Shown here: positions 50,902 to 59,589 of the stretch, one piece after another
Layout: every line of letters begins with the position of its first letter
Position numbering within the stretch: the stretch's first letter is position 1
From: Parablautia muri
GTDB lineage: Bacteria; Bacillota; Clostridia; Lachnospirales; Lachnospiraceae
Assembly: GCF_009917485.1 (NCBI RefSeq)
Contig: NZ_QZDT01000021.1
Coordinates: 1-64,000 of the forward strand
Direction of reading: 5' to 3'
Length of the DNA: 64,000 bases
Made by a program: the position numbers and the translations under genes
The notes under the pieces: generated by a model
The model's database searches: none
Seen by the model: only the letters and a program-made list of their open reading frames with translations
What the model was told of the DNA's origin: nothing

Positions 50902-52956
50902 TCAACCATTTTGTTCGAAGGTATGCTTCAGATAATAAAATCCATAAGCAGGTACATTCACACCGGTTGCTTTCATGACTTTGCCGGAAATCAAATCCGT
51001 ATAGTCTCCATCGGTTTCGTTAATCCATGCCATCTTATCATATTCGCTGAAGTTAAACAAGCCTATAATCTTCTCTCCTTCAAAATATCTTCCGATACAT
51101 AAAATAGAGGAATCCCAGGTTTCAATTGTCCATGTATCCGCATTGGACACAAATACCTTTTCTCTTTTCCTGATCTGTTCAAGCTGATCAAGGCTTGAGA
51201 ACATTTTCCCTTCCACAGTTTTTGGGTCCGTAATATTTTCAGCCAGCGTCCAGTTCATTGCCCCCCGGTGAATATATCTGGAATCTGCAACCTTCTGAGG
51301 GTCCTCCTTATAAGTATAATCATTGACCTGTCCAATTTCATCTCCGCTGTAGATAACCGGAATACCGGACTGCATGAACATATAAGCATGCAGCATCACA
51401 TCCAGGCGAATCGCCCTTTCCATGGCCTCCTCATTCTGCTCAAACCCGGCCTTTTCTAAGCCGCACATGGAAGCGGTGGTTCCGCAGAATCTGGCGTCCC
51501 CCGTAACAGGGTCGGCATTATAAAGCTCACCGCGGCTGTTACTTTCCCCTGCGTAGCCCTGGAAATAATCGTTCAGATACTTCTTATGGGAACGTTCTCC
51601 TATTCCCTCTCCCATCAAAGTGCCATAGTCCAGCCCCCAGCCTATATCGTCATGGCAGCGCAAATAATTTAAAAATACATAATCCTTGGGAAGGCCATTC
51701 ACAATATCCAACTGCTTTTTCAACAGCCGCACGTCCCTTGTAGCTACCGTATGCCAGGTGGTAGCCATAGTGGTAACATTGTAGAGCATGTGGCATTCCG
51801 GTTTCTCAACCGTTCCAAAATACGGCACTACCTTCTCCGGCTCCATAACCACCTCTCCAAGTAATAACACGCCCGGACAAACGATTTCGCTGATAATTCT
51901 CATCATACGCACAATAGTATGTACCTGCGGAAGATTCCTGCACTGGGTATTCAATTCCTTCCAGATATAAGGAACCGCATCGATTCGGATAATATCAATT
52001 CCCTTGTTTGCCAGATAAAGGAAATTATACATCATCTCATTAAAAACTCTTGGATTTTTATAATTTAAATCCCACTGATAGGGATAAAAGGAGGTCATTA
52101 CATAATGGCCTGCGTCCGGCAGCCAGGTAAAGTTCCCTGGAGCTGTTGTGGGAAATACCTGAGGTACAGTCTTTTCATACTGGGATGGAATCGAGTCGTC
52201 CTTAAAGAAAAAGTAACGGCTCATATACTCCCCTTCTCCTGCCCGGGCCCTCTTAGCCCACTCATGGTCTTCCGATGTATGGTTCATAACAAAGTCCATG
52301 CAGACATTGATGCCTTTTTTGTGGCAGGATGAAGTCAAACTGTCCAAATCCTCCATAGAGCCAAGATTTTCCTGTACCTTTCTGAAATCCGCTACCGCAT
52401 ATCCTCCGTCAGAGCGCCCCTGGGGCGTCTCAAGAAAGGGCATCAAATGAATATAATTTACATTACACTTTTCAATGTAATCCAGCTTGGACTCCACGCC
52501 CTTCATATTTTTTGCAAAATTGTCAATGTAAAACATCATTCCCAGCATATCGTTCTGCTTATACCAGTCCTGATGACGCTCCCGTTCCATGTCCTGGTTC
52601 TTTAAATCTTCATTCCGCTCCGCAAAGAAACGCTTTATATTCTCTATCAACTCGGCAAACATAGAATCATTCTCATACAATTCCATATAAAGCCAGCGGA
52701 GCTCGTCATGATGTCTCTCCAATCGCCTTAAATAGACTTCATCCAAAGCCTCAGCCTGAGCCGTCACTTCTTCCTTTTCTGATATTTCTTCCTTTACAGA
52801 ATTTTCATTATTGGTCGATGCCTTCTCCTTTACATCGCCTTCCTCTGTCAAAGTTTCCTCTTGTGCAGAAAGACTATCCTTTACAGCCTTTTCCTTTATA
52901 TTTTTCACTATTTCTTTCTTTCGCTCTGATTGTCTTTTTTTTACCTGTTTTCTCAT
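50902..52956 (-). CDS. amylosucrase-like GH13 enzyme
   Basis: A 684-residue member of the GH13 alpha-amylase family, subfamily 4-like. Diagnostic pieces: FVMNHTSEDHEWAKRA, the nucleophile in IIRIDAVPYIWKEL, the acid glutamate in LLLGEVVMEP, and NYLRCHDDIGWGLDYGTLMG, which closely resembles amylosucrase. The enzyme converts sucrose to glucan plus fructose, or hydrolyses it. The first 75 residues are a Lys/Glu-rich, probably disordered extension not usual for the family. It sits between the HAD and alpha-galactosidase genes, consistent with use of sucrose released from raffinose-type sugars. Confidence 0.85.
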   Translation of the reverse strand: MRKQVKKRQSERKKEIVKNIKEKAVKDSLSAQEETLTEEGDVKEKASTNNENSVKEEISEKEEVTAQAEALDEVYLRRLERHHDELRWLYMELYENDSMFAELIENIKRFFAERNEDLKNQDMERERHQDWYKQNDMLGMMFYIDNFAKNMKGVESKLDYIEKCNVNYIHLMPFLETPQGRSDGGYAVADFRKVQENLGSMEDLDSLTSSCHKKGINVCMDFVMNHTSEDHEWAKRARAGEGEYMSRYFFFKDDSIPSQYEKTVPQVFPTTAPGNFTWLPDAGHYVMTSFYPYQWDLNYKNPRVFNEMMYNFLYLANKGIDIIRIDAVPYIWKELNTQCRNLPQVHTIVRMMRIISEIVCPGVLLLGEVVMEPEKVVPYFGTVEKPECHMLYNVTTMATTWHTVATRDVRLLKKQLDIVNGLPKDYVFLNYLRCHDDIGWGLDYGTLMGEGIGERSHKKYLNDYFQGYAGESNSRGELYNADPVTGDARFCGTTASMCGLEKAGFEQNEEAMERAIRLDVMLHAYMFMQSGIPVIYSGDEIGQVNDYTYKEDPQKVADSRYIHRGAMNWTLAENITDPKTVEGKMFSSLDQLEQIRKREKVFVSNADTWTIETWDSSILCIGRYFEGEKIIGLFNFSEYDKMAWINETDGDYTDLISGKVMKATGVNVPAYGFYYLKHTFEQNG

Positions 52957-52970
52957 AATTCCACCTCATA

Positions 52971-53807
52971 TTACTTTTCTATCAAATTATATTTCAAAAA
53001 AGCATGCCAAATACCATCTTCCGATACAGACGGACACAGTTCGTCTGCAATCCTTTTTACCTCCTCCTGGCCATTCCCCATACATATGCTTAAACCTGCC
53101 ATTTCCAGCATTTCTTTATCATTTATGCTGTCTCCAAAAGCCACACTCCTGCTCATCGGAATGCCCAGATAATCGCATACCAGCTTGACCGCCTTCCCTT
53201 TGTGAAATCGTTTGTTAATCAGCTCCCCGTTAATAAATCCATATTCATCCTCGCCTGGTATGCTAAATACAAAATCATCACCCAAAACCTCCTGCGGCTC
53301 TTTCAACTGCTCCCAGGATGAACATACAATAATAATTTTATAAATCGGCTGTCCTTTATATTCCCTCATGGGAAAGACATTCAATGACCGTTCAATCTGT
53401 TCTCTCCATCGCAGCAGCTCACTGTTATTCCCCTCCTCTGCATGAGCTCGTAAAAAACGCTTAAATTCTTCATCCGTATAAGAACCGTCCACGCATTCCA
53501 CCGTTCGGAAAATACCATTTTTCTTTAGAACATCCATGGCAATCCGCTTTATTTCTTCTGTCACCGGGCAGTTAACCAGTTCCTTTTTCCGGTATTCTAT
53601 ATAACTTCCTGCACTGGCTATTATCCCATCAAAATCATATTTTAACAAGGGCAGCAGCATACCATAACTCCGGCCGGTACATAGAAATACATAATGCCCC
53701 TGCCTCCTGGCTTTTTCAATAGCTCGGATTGCGGACTCAGGCGGTTCATTTTGGCCTGGCAGGGTCAGTGTTCCGTCAATATCCAGAAAAATAATTTTTG
53801 AGTTCAT
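52971..53807 (-). CDS. Cof-type HAD phosphatase
   Basis: A 278-residue HAD hydrolase of the Cof/YbhA group: motif I IIFLDIDGTLTLPG (aspartate nucleophile and acid/base), motif II VFLCTGRSYG, the lysine region and motif IV VAFGDSINDKEMLEMAG. These enzymes dephosphorylate small sugar phosphates or cofactors. GGAG lies six bases before the chosen ATG. It is 14 bases upstream of the amylosucrase-like gene and probably removes a sugar phosphate in the same route; the substrate is not readable. Confidence 0.9.
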   Translation of the reverse strand: MNSKIIFLDIDGTLTLPGQNEPPESAIRAIEKARRQGHYVFLCTGRSYGMLLPLLKYDFDGIIASAGSYIEYRKKELVNCPVTEEIKRIAMDVLKKNGIFRTVECVDGSYTDEEFKRFLRAHAEEGNNSELLRWREQIERSLNVFPMREYKGQPIYKIIIVCSSWEQLKEPQEVLGDDFVFSIPGEDEYGFINGELINKRFHKGKAVKLVCDYLGIPMSRSVAFGDSINDKEMLEMAGLSICMGNGQEEVKRIADELCPSVSEDGIWHAFLKYNLIEK

Positions 53808-53825
53808 CATGCTCTCCTGATAAAC

Positions 53826-53904
53826 AAACACTCTCACGATTCGAGCATCGGTTTATGTTTATTATAACAAATGCCGTTACGATTCGCACGTCAGTTTATT
53901 GTAA
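53826..53904. repeat. imperfect tandem repeat
   Basis: Two units of about 40 bases share CACGATTCG...C.TC.GTTTAT...TTGTAACAAA.ATG (starting near 53837 and 53879). They lie between the permease terminator and the HAD gene and may belong to the dispersed hairpin families. Confidence 0.5.
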
Positions 53905-53991
53905 CAAAAATGAGACCGGAACACTATCATAAACAAGCATGGTCACTCTTAACGAGCCCTGCTTTTGTTAATGAACTAGCGCCAGTCTCAT
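53905..53991 (-). terminator. large structured terminator after the permease genes
   Basis: On the minus strand ATGAGAC (53991-53985) pairs with GTCTCAT at the far end (53916-53910), with further pairing inside, and TTTTTG follows. It lies 25 bases past the last permease stop. It may reduce read-through into the enzyme genes. Confidence 0.6.
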
Positions 53992-54015
53992 CACAAAATA
54001 AAACCCCTTATACCG

Positions 54016-54876
54016 TTATTTAACTGCACCTGAAGTTACACCTTCCACAATATAGCGCTGTAAGAACATATACAGTATTAAAATCGGCAACATTGCCAGT
54101 AACAAAGCCGCCATGACCAAACCGATATCTGTAGAATAAGTTCCATAGAATACCTGGGTAGCAATCGGGATAGTATATAACTCTTTTCTTGCCAGTACAA
54201 GACTGGGAAGAAGATAATCGTTCCAGAATGCCATTGCATCAATAATTGCCACTGTTGCAATTGTCGGTTTTAACAAAGGGAATACTATTTTCCAATAAAT
54301 CTGCCAACGGCTGCAGCCATCAATCGTGCCTGCTTCTTCAAGGGCTATTGGCACATTTGTATGAATTGCTCCATGGAACATGAAGGTTGCCATTGATACG
54401 GAGAAACCTACATGCATGAAAATCAAAGTTGCACGGTGATTCAGGATACCGAACACACCGCCGTACAGAGATACCAATGGAATCATCAATACCTGGAAAG
54501 GAATAACCATAGATGCAATCATCATTCCAAACAAAGCTCCACATGCTTTCCATTTATTACGAACAATAACATAAGCAGCCATAGAAGCAAGCAGAATCGT
54601 AAGAATCGTTGAAATAATTGTAATAAAAGCTGAATTTCCAAAAGAGCGCCAGAAATCCATTTTTTTCATAGCTTCTGGGAAGTTCTGTAAGGTAAATCCA
54701 TGGGAACCAACCAGCGCTAAAGGATCGGATGTGATATCCGCTTTTGTCTTAAATACATTAATTACTACTAAAATAAACGGAAAAATGAAACAAACAAACA
54801 ACACGATCAAAATAACAATAGAAACAGCGTGCCGTATTTTCCGGTTACGAGCAGCTTTTTCATTTAAATCATCCAT
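54016..54876 (-). CDS. sugar ABC transporter permease (MalG/MsmG type)
   Basis: A 286-residue carbohydrate uptake permease with six helices. The EAA loop EEAGTIDGCSRWQIYWKIVF, which contacts the ATPase, is intact, as is the N-terminal FIFPFILVVINVFKT helix. Its ATG overlaps the stop of the first permease by one base (TAATG) with GGAGG inside the upstream gene. It forms the channel with its partner; the ATPase is not encoded here and is probably a shared MsmK-like protein. Confidence 0.93.
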   Translation of the reverse strand: MDDLNEKAARNRKIRHAVSIVILIVLFVCFIFPFILVVINVFKTKADITSDPLALVGSHGFTLQNFPEAMKKMDFWRSFGNSAFITIISTILTILLASMAAYVIVRNKWKACGALFGMMIASMVIPFQVLMIPLVSLYGGVFGILNHRATLIFMHVGFSVSMATFMFHGAIHTNVPIALEEAGTIDGCSRWQIYWKIVFPLLKPTIATVAIIDAMAFWNDYLLPSLVLARKELYTIPIATQVFYGTYSTDIGLVMAALLLAMLPILILYMFLQRYIVEGVTSGAVK

Positions 54877-55757
54877 TATGCTGACACCTCCGCTTTCTTA
54901 CCAATGTATACCTGAAGTACGCCTACAACTGCACAAACAATAAATAAGATTAATGCTTCTGCCTGACCAGTACCATAGTTTTTGTATGTAAATGCCTGAT
55001 TGTACACATGCATAGCCGCCATAACCGAACTGTTAAAGGGCTCACCATTTGTCAAAGAAAGGTTTACATCATATACCATAAAGCATCTTGTAATTGTAAG
55101 GAACAGACATTGTACAAAAGAAGAAACCATAAGCGGTACGGAAATATGAATAATGGACTGCATATTTGTACAACCGTCAATCCTTGCCGCCTCAAGCACA
55201 TCTGCCGATACACTCATAAAACCTGCCACATAAATCAGCATCATGTATCCCGCATACTGCCATACGGAAACGATAATGAGACACAACATAGCTCCGCTTG
55301 TTGTTGCCAGCCAGGATGTGGACAGAGCTCCTATAGAAAGAGACTCTCCAAGTGCAACAAAAGCACGGTTAAACACGAACTTCCAAATATAACCAAGTAC
55401 GATACCGCCAATCAGATTCGGGATGAAAAATCCGGCCCGGAAGAAATTCTGCCCCTTGACGCCGCTGGTAACTAAAAACGCTAGGATAAATGCCACAACA
55501 TTTACAAGGACAACGGCTATTATAGAATAAATAAAGGTCCTGCCAAGTGCCTGCCAGTAGGCGGCATCTGCAAAAGTAGACGCATAATTTGTAAGTCCAA
55601 CAAAAGGCTTCTGCTTTGAAACGCCGTCCCAGCTTGTAAAGGTCAAATACAAACCATAGACGAACGGTAAAATAACCACAGCAACAAACGTTACTGTCGT
55701 AATGCCGGCAAACATAAAGAACTGCCTGCATTTAAAAGACATGCTGCTTGTATCCAT
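54876..55757 (-). CDS. sugar ABC transporter permease (MalF/MsmF type)
   Basis: A 293-residue permease with six helices: FAGITTVTFVAVVILPFVYG at the start and the EAA loop EAARIDGCTNMQSIIHISVP near residue 205. It pairs with the second permease and the lipoprotein receptor encoded 227 bases upstream. GGGAGAC precedes the ATG. Confidence 0.93.
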   Translation of the reverse strand: MDTSSMSFKCRQFFMFAGITTVTFVAVVILPFVYGLYLTFTSWDGVSKQKPFVGLTNYASTFADAAYWQALGRTFIYSIIAVVLVNVVAFILAFLVTSGVKGQNFFRAGFFIPNLIGGIVLGYIWKFVFNRAFVALGESLSIGALSTSWLATTSGAMLCLIIVSVWQYAGYMMLIYVAGFMSVSADVLEAARIDGCTNMQSIIHISVPLMVSSFVQCLFLTITRCFMVYDVNLSLTNGEPFNSSVMAAMHVYNQAFTYKNYGTGQAEALILFIVCAVVGVLQVYIGKKAEVSA

Positions 55758-55947
55758 ATCTTAATGTCTCCCTTCTCTCATCCTTTTTTATCCTTATACC
55801 CCTGCATATCATAAACTATACTTACACCATAAGATATACTTATATTATAAGCGATACATACGATAACGCCAATAACTCCTGCCTGTCACAGGATATGCCC
55901 GCGATACTGCACTGACAATTCCTTTAAGGCTAAAGCTTTCAATCTCT

Positions 55948-55972
55948 GCCACTGAAGATAAACTTCAGTGGC
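55948..55972 (-). other. intercistronic hairpin after the binding-protein gene
   Basis: GCCACTGAAG (55948-55957) and CTTCAGTGGC (55963-55972) form a perfect 10-bp stem with a 5-base loop, 12 bases past the binding-protein stop. No T-run follows. Such hairpins usually stabilise the upstream message so that receptor is made in excess over permeases. Confidence 0.7.
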
Positions 55973-55984
55973 AAAATCATATTT

Positions 55985-57301
55985 TTAGTGTTCTACAGGA
56001 GTTGTGGATGACCAATAACTCTCAATTTCAGCTGCAAGTCCTGCACGGTCAACCTGACCTGCTAAATATTTCTGGAAAGAAGCGCCGTTGATAGAATAAT
56101 GATCATCAGGTAAATAATTATAGTTTTCAATCAGATTTCCACCATCAGCAAATGCTTTTACAGAAATGGACAGGGGATCCAGAGCGTCAGCGTTGATATT
56201 GCTGTAAGCAGGAACAAGCGCACAATCCTCTGTGAGGAACTTGTTACCGGCTTCATCAAATACAAGCCAGTTCAGGAAATCCTTTGCTGCCTGCTGCTGT
56301 TCTGCAGATGTATTGTCAGATGAATCAATCATGAAATACTTAGAACCGCCGCCTACTAACTTCTCATTAGAACCGTCACTTGTATTTTGGGGAACAGGCA
56401 TCATACCCATCTTCTCAGAATAATCATAAGCATTGATCATCGCCCAATCCCAGTTACCACCAAACATAAATGCAATCTCGCCCTCAGCCAGCTTCTGCTC
56501 GGAAACCTCGCGCTCAGCTGCAACCGGTGAACCTGCCGCATAGTTATACTTCATTAAGACATCAAATGTGTCCATCAGGGAATTCCATTTCTCATTGTTT
56601 GCCAGGTCAGCGCTGCCTTCGTGTAAAGAAGTAATAAATGCCTCTACATCAGGCTGCTCCTCATAAACTTCCGCAAGATAATGCGCGCCCATGGACCAAT
56701 CCTCTTTCATGATACCGGTAGGTGTTTCCATTCCGCCGGCAACAAGCTGATCTAACAGCCCCAGGAATGCATCCAATGTCTTGTAATCATCAGGGTTAAA
56801 TTCTTCCCCTGTGATTGCTTCGATTGCAGTTGCATTGTACATAAGGCCGCGTGCTTCAATACATACCGGGAAACCTAATACCTTTCCGCCTACGCTGATT
56901 GCATAGTCTGTGTTGGCAACCCATTCCTGGTCGCTTAAATCAATTGCATGTTCTTCTCCAAGAGAATATACGTCTTTCGCGTCTACCATGGAAATTGTGT
57001 AAGGGTCATTTGCGGAATATCTGGTAGCCAAATGAGCCGCTACGGTATCGCTGGAATAATACACTTCCACATCCACGCCTGTTGCCGCACTGTACTCCTC
57101 AGCCATCTCTACAAACTGATCCTGAATTTCACTCTTGGTATTAAATACGGTAATAGATACTCCTGTGCTCGCTGCCGCTTCGCCTGATGCGCTTCCGCCC
57201 TCCGAATCGGAACCTGAGCCTGAATCAGAACCTCCGCCGCATGCCACAAGAGATAACGACATAGCTGTTACCAGCGCCATTGCAAGTAACTTCTTTTTCA
57301 T
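55985..57301 (-). CDS. sugar-binding lipoprotein of the ABC transporter
   Basis: A 438-residue extracellular receptor. A lipoprotein signal peptide (KKKLLAMALVTAMSLSLVAC) ends in the lipobox LVAC, followed by a Gly/Ser linker and a type I solute-binding domain (ITVFNTKSEIQDQFVEMAEE at its start, GGNWDWAM and WLVFDEAGN later). GGAGG precedes the chosen ATG; an earlier ATG 50 codons upstream has none and would misplace the signal. It is the first gene of the sugar operon. The ligand is probably an alpha-galactoside or sucrose, given the enzymes downstream. Confidence 0.93.
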   Translation of the reverse strand: MKKKLLAMALVTAMSLSLVACGGGSDSGSGSDSEGGSASGEAAASTGVSITVFNTKSEIQDQFVEMAEEYSAATGVDVEVYYSSDTVAAHLATRYSANDPYTISMVDAKDVYSLGEEHAIDLSDQEWVANTDYAISVGGKVLGFPVCIEARGLMYNATAIEAITGEEFNPDDYKTLDAFLGLLDQLVAGGMETPTGIMKEDWSMGAHYLAEVYEEQPDVEAFITSLHEGSADLANNEKWNSLMDTFDVLMKYNYAAGSPVAAEREVSEQKLAEGEIAFMFGGNWDWAMINAYDYSEKMGMMPVPQNTSDGSNEKLVGGGSKYFMIDSSDNTSAEQQQAAKDFLNWLVFDEAGNKFLTEDCALVPAYSNINADALDPLSISVKAFADGGNLIENYNYLPDDHYSINGASFQKYLAGQVDRAGLAAEIESYWSSTTPVEH

Positions 57302-57468
57302 TTTTTCATTTCCTCCTTCTAAAATAAATCCCTTTAAATCCCTTGAAATTGATATGTAGTAACATTTCCAGCCGGGAATCGGACTTTCTCCCCGCTGTTC
57401 CATGCTCCCGGCCTTGTTAACATTACGAAATGCCGGTATAATTTGCAGCAATAAAATAAGCCGCTAAA

Positions 57469-57509
57469 CTTATAGTGCAGATTTCAATGTGCACAATAAG
57501 CGCTAGCAA
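57469..57509 (-). promoter_or_regulatory. sugar operon promoter with cre/LacI-like operator
   Basis: Reading left, TTGTGC (57496-57491), a 16-base spacer and TATAAG (57474-57469) form the promoter. TTGCTAGCGCTTATT (57509-57495) overlaps the -35 and fits the cre consensus except its last two bases. It could bind CcpA or the LacI-family protein encoded at 59590. Flanking TTGCACAA/TTGTGC repeats add symmetry. Confidence 0.55.
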
Positions 57510-57743
57510 CTTTTGTGCAACAAAAAAACCGCCAGACATATCTAATTGCGTTTATTATCGTATCATTTACTTGATAATATGTCAATCGTTTATTATAATT
57601 TTTATCACTCAAAAGCAAATTATGTTAATTACATACAATTTCACGCCATAATGATTATGCATTTTGCACAAAACTCTATCCTTCTACAATTTTTGTCACT
57701 ATTTTCAGCTCTTATTATATATGACAATCCTTTGATATTATTG

Positions 57744-57772
57744 TTGCACAATTTGTCTTTTATTGATACAAT
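57744..57772 (+). promoter_or_regulatory. promoter of the YesL-type gene pair
   Basis: TTGCAC (57744-57749), 17 bases and TACAAT (57767-57772) read right toward the DUF624 gene. The palindromic operator at 57794-57815 lies just after the expected start of transcription. Confidence 0.6.
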
Positions 57773-57793
57773 AATTATGACAAAGGATTTCAT

Positions 57794-57815
57794 ATCGGTT
57801 TATCGATAAACTGAT
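57794..57815. promoter_or_regulatory. palindromic operator, LacI-type
   Basis: GTTTATCGATAAAC (57798-57811) is a perfect palindrome with a central CG, extended by ATC/GAT on the flanks. A centred CpG in a 14- to 22-base palindrome is typical of LacI-family operators. The LacI-type regulator at 59590-60567 is the natural candidate. Confidence 0.65.
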
Positions 57816-57901
57816 ACAGGAAGATGCTGGTTTTTTCTACGAAAAATTTTGAACATAAAAGAATGAAGTAAAGGTAAAAGATTTAGAAAGAAGGGATCCA
57901 T

Positions 57902-58603
57902 ATCCTAGACAAATTTTTTTATCAGGACACTCCATTTTGGAACGAAATGGGTAATATTTTTGATATTTTTATACTAAATACCCTTTGGATTATCTGTTGT
58001 CTCCCGGTTTTTACCATAGGGCCTTCCACTACCGCCCTTTCCTATGCCATGATCAATCTGGTGCGAGGTGAGACCAGCTCCGTATCCAAGGATTTTTTCC
58101 ATTCTTTTAAGCAAAATTTCAAACAGGGAATTTTTCTTGGCATCCCGCTTCTTGCGCTTGGCCTCTTTCTTATAATAGATATCCGGATGTGCTACCATGC
58201 CGGAACCGGCATATACAGCTTCTTCATGGTATTTTTTGCTGTAATTTTTTTGTTTTGGATGTTTACGGTATTATATACATTTCCACTGTTAGCTAAATTC
58301 GATAAAAGCAGCAGGGAAATTGTCATCTGGGCCTTTGTACTTTCCATACGAAATCTGGGGCGAACGCTTCTTATGATTATTCTGCTGGTGTTTGGTCTTT
58401 GGGTCTGCCATATATTAATCGGACTTATTTTTATCGTGCCTGGTCTGGTTGTCCTCTACCAGTCACGCCTGGTTGTTTCCGCTCTGAAGGCATATTTGCC
58501 CGATCCTTATGCCGACCAGGAATTAAAACCGTTAACCTTTGACGATGAAGAAAATGATGCTGCGCATCATAACAGTTCGAATCAGGCGTCTGATGAAAAT
58601 TAA
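57902..58603 (+). CDS. YesL/DUF624-family membrane protein
   Basis: A protein of about 233 residues with five membrane helices (NTLWIICCLPVFTIGPSTTA is the family's first signature). DUF624 proteins are often next to sugar ABC transporters, role unknown. Family similarity (LDKFFYQDTPFWNE) begins 15 codons before the first ATG (57947), and in that extension no ATG, GTG or TTG occurs. AAGAAGGG stands six bases before an in-frame ATC at 57902, so a non-standard start is likely. If the ATG at 57947 is used, the protein has 218 residues and a poor ribosome site. Confidence 0.78.
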   Translation: MLDKFFYQDTPFWNEMGNIFDIFILNTLWIICCLPVFTIGPSTTALSYAMINLVRGETSSVSKDFFHSFKQNFKQGIFLGIPLLALGLFLIIDIRMCYHAGTGIYSFFMVFFAVIFLFWMFTVLYTFPLLAKFDKSSREIVIWAFVLSIRNLGRTLLMIILLVFGLWVCHILIGLIFIVPGLVVLYQSRLVVSALKAYLPDPYADQELKPLTFDDEENDAAHHNSSNQASDEN

Positions 58604-58617
58604 AATGACGGCAAAGC

Positions 58618-58790
58618 GGTATGCAGGGGTATAAAGGTTGAATAAATTCTCTTGATCGCAGAGCGGAATCTGATATTCTGCCCGCGTTCCTCAGTAGAAT
58701 GCTTCGGGATGGAGGAAAGGCTGACGGAATTGCATTCTTTCAACCGCGAATTTATGCTTGCACGCACAAATTCGCACGTTGAGAAAGGAG
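58618..58790 (+). repeat. two dispersed repeat units before a start codon
   Basis: Unit B (58655-58722) contains GCGGAATCTGATATTCTGCC, then GTAGAATGCTTCGGGATGG with GAGG after it. An inverted, closely similar copy lies at 63930-63999. The second unit (58741-58790) contains GCGAATTT...AAATTCGC and ends GAGAAAGGAG, which supplies the ribosome binding site of the next gene. Confidence 0.72.
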
Positions 58791-58791
58791 C

Positions 58792-59535
58792 ATGGTTATA
58801 AATATGAATAAAAAGAAAAAATTGAAATCCACATTCATGCAGGAGCTGCATCACGACTTAAAGACCTTAAAAAGCCTGCCGTGGAAAAAGAAAATTGAAT
58901 TTTTCTGGGATTATTATAAATGGCCTGCTATTGCAGGCATTTTTATCATAATCACCATCTGCACCTTTGCCCATATGTTCTATGAGGGACAAAAGCCATG
59001 CCGACTGCGGGTATGCGTTGTGCTGAATACGGACGAAAACTGTTCTCCCTGGTTTCAGTCTTTTATTGAAAGTCTCCAGTCAGACGGAAAACCTGGCGCC
59101 GTAGATATCAACCTTGATCAGCCCTTTGATTATGGCAATATGTATTACTACGTCCAGGAAATAGAGGTCATGACCACTATCTCCTCAGGACGTATGGATA
59201 TGGCTATCTGCAGCCAGGATATGTATAGCTATTTACTTGCCCTAAACGCCTGTCTTCCCCTTGACCAGGCTCTTTCTAAGGAACTCGTATCCTCTCTGCT
59301 TGCAGCGGGGAAACTTGTCTATGACACCGCCAACCTGCAACAGGATAAAAACGGCAATGTCAACCCGGCAGATGGAATTGACGGTTATTATGCCGTCACC
59401 TTATCCGAAACAGAATTCAGCAATTTATATAACCGGACGGAAGATGGAACAGAACCGCTTTATGCTGTCATTATTTCAAATACGGAGCATCTGGATGACT
59501 GCGAATCACTGCTTCGGGCGCTCATACGGCCTTAG
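58792..59535 (+). CDS. membrane-anchored protein of the sugar locus
   Basis: A 247-residue protein (243 if it starts at the ATG at 58804). The N-terminus is basic (NMNKKKKLKSTF), then one membrane helix (WPAIAGIFIIITICTFAHMF) and an outside domain of about 180 residues that begins VCVVLNTDENCSPW and has no named family. GGAG is one base from the first ATG and 13 from the second, so the start is uncertain. It follows the YesL-type gene in the same direction. Unknown function; perhaps an extracytoplasmic partner of DUF624 proteins. Confidence 0.68.
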   Translation: MVINMNKKKKLKSTFMQELHHDLKTLKSLPWKKKIEFFWDYYKWPAIAGIFIIITICTFAHMFYEGQKPCRLRVCVVLNTDENCSPWFQSFIESLQSDGKPGAVDINLDQPFDYGNMYYYVQEIEVMTTISSGRMDMAICSQDMYSYLLALNACLPLDQALSKELVSSLLAAGKLVYDTANLQQDKNGNVNPADGIDGYYAVTLSETEFSNLYNRTEDGTEPLYAVIISNTEHLDDCESLLRALIRP

Positions 59536-59589
59536 AACATGTTTGAAAATGCTCTGGCAATTGTAACACTATTTTATGATATTTGGCTT

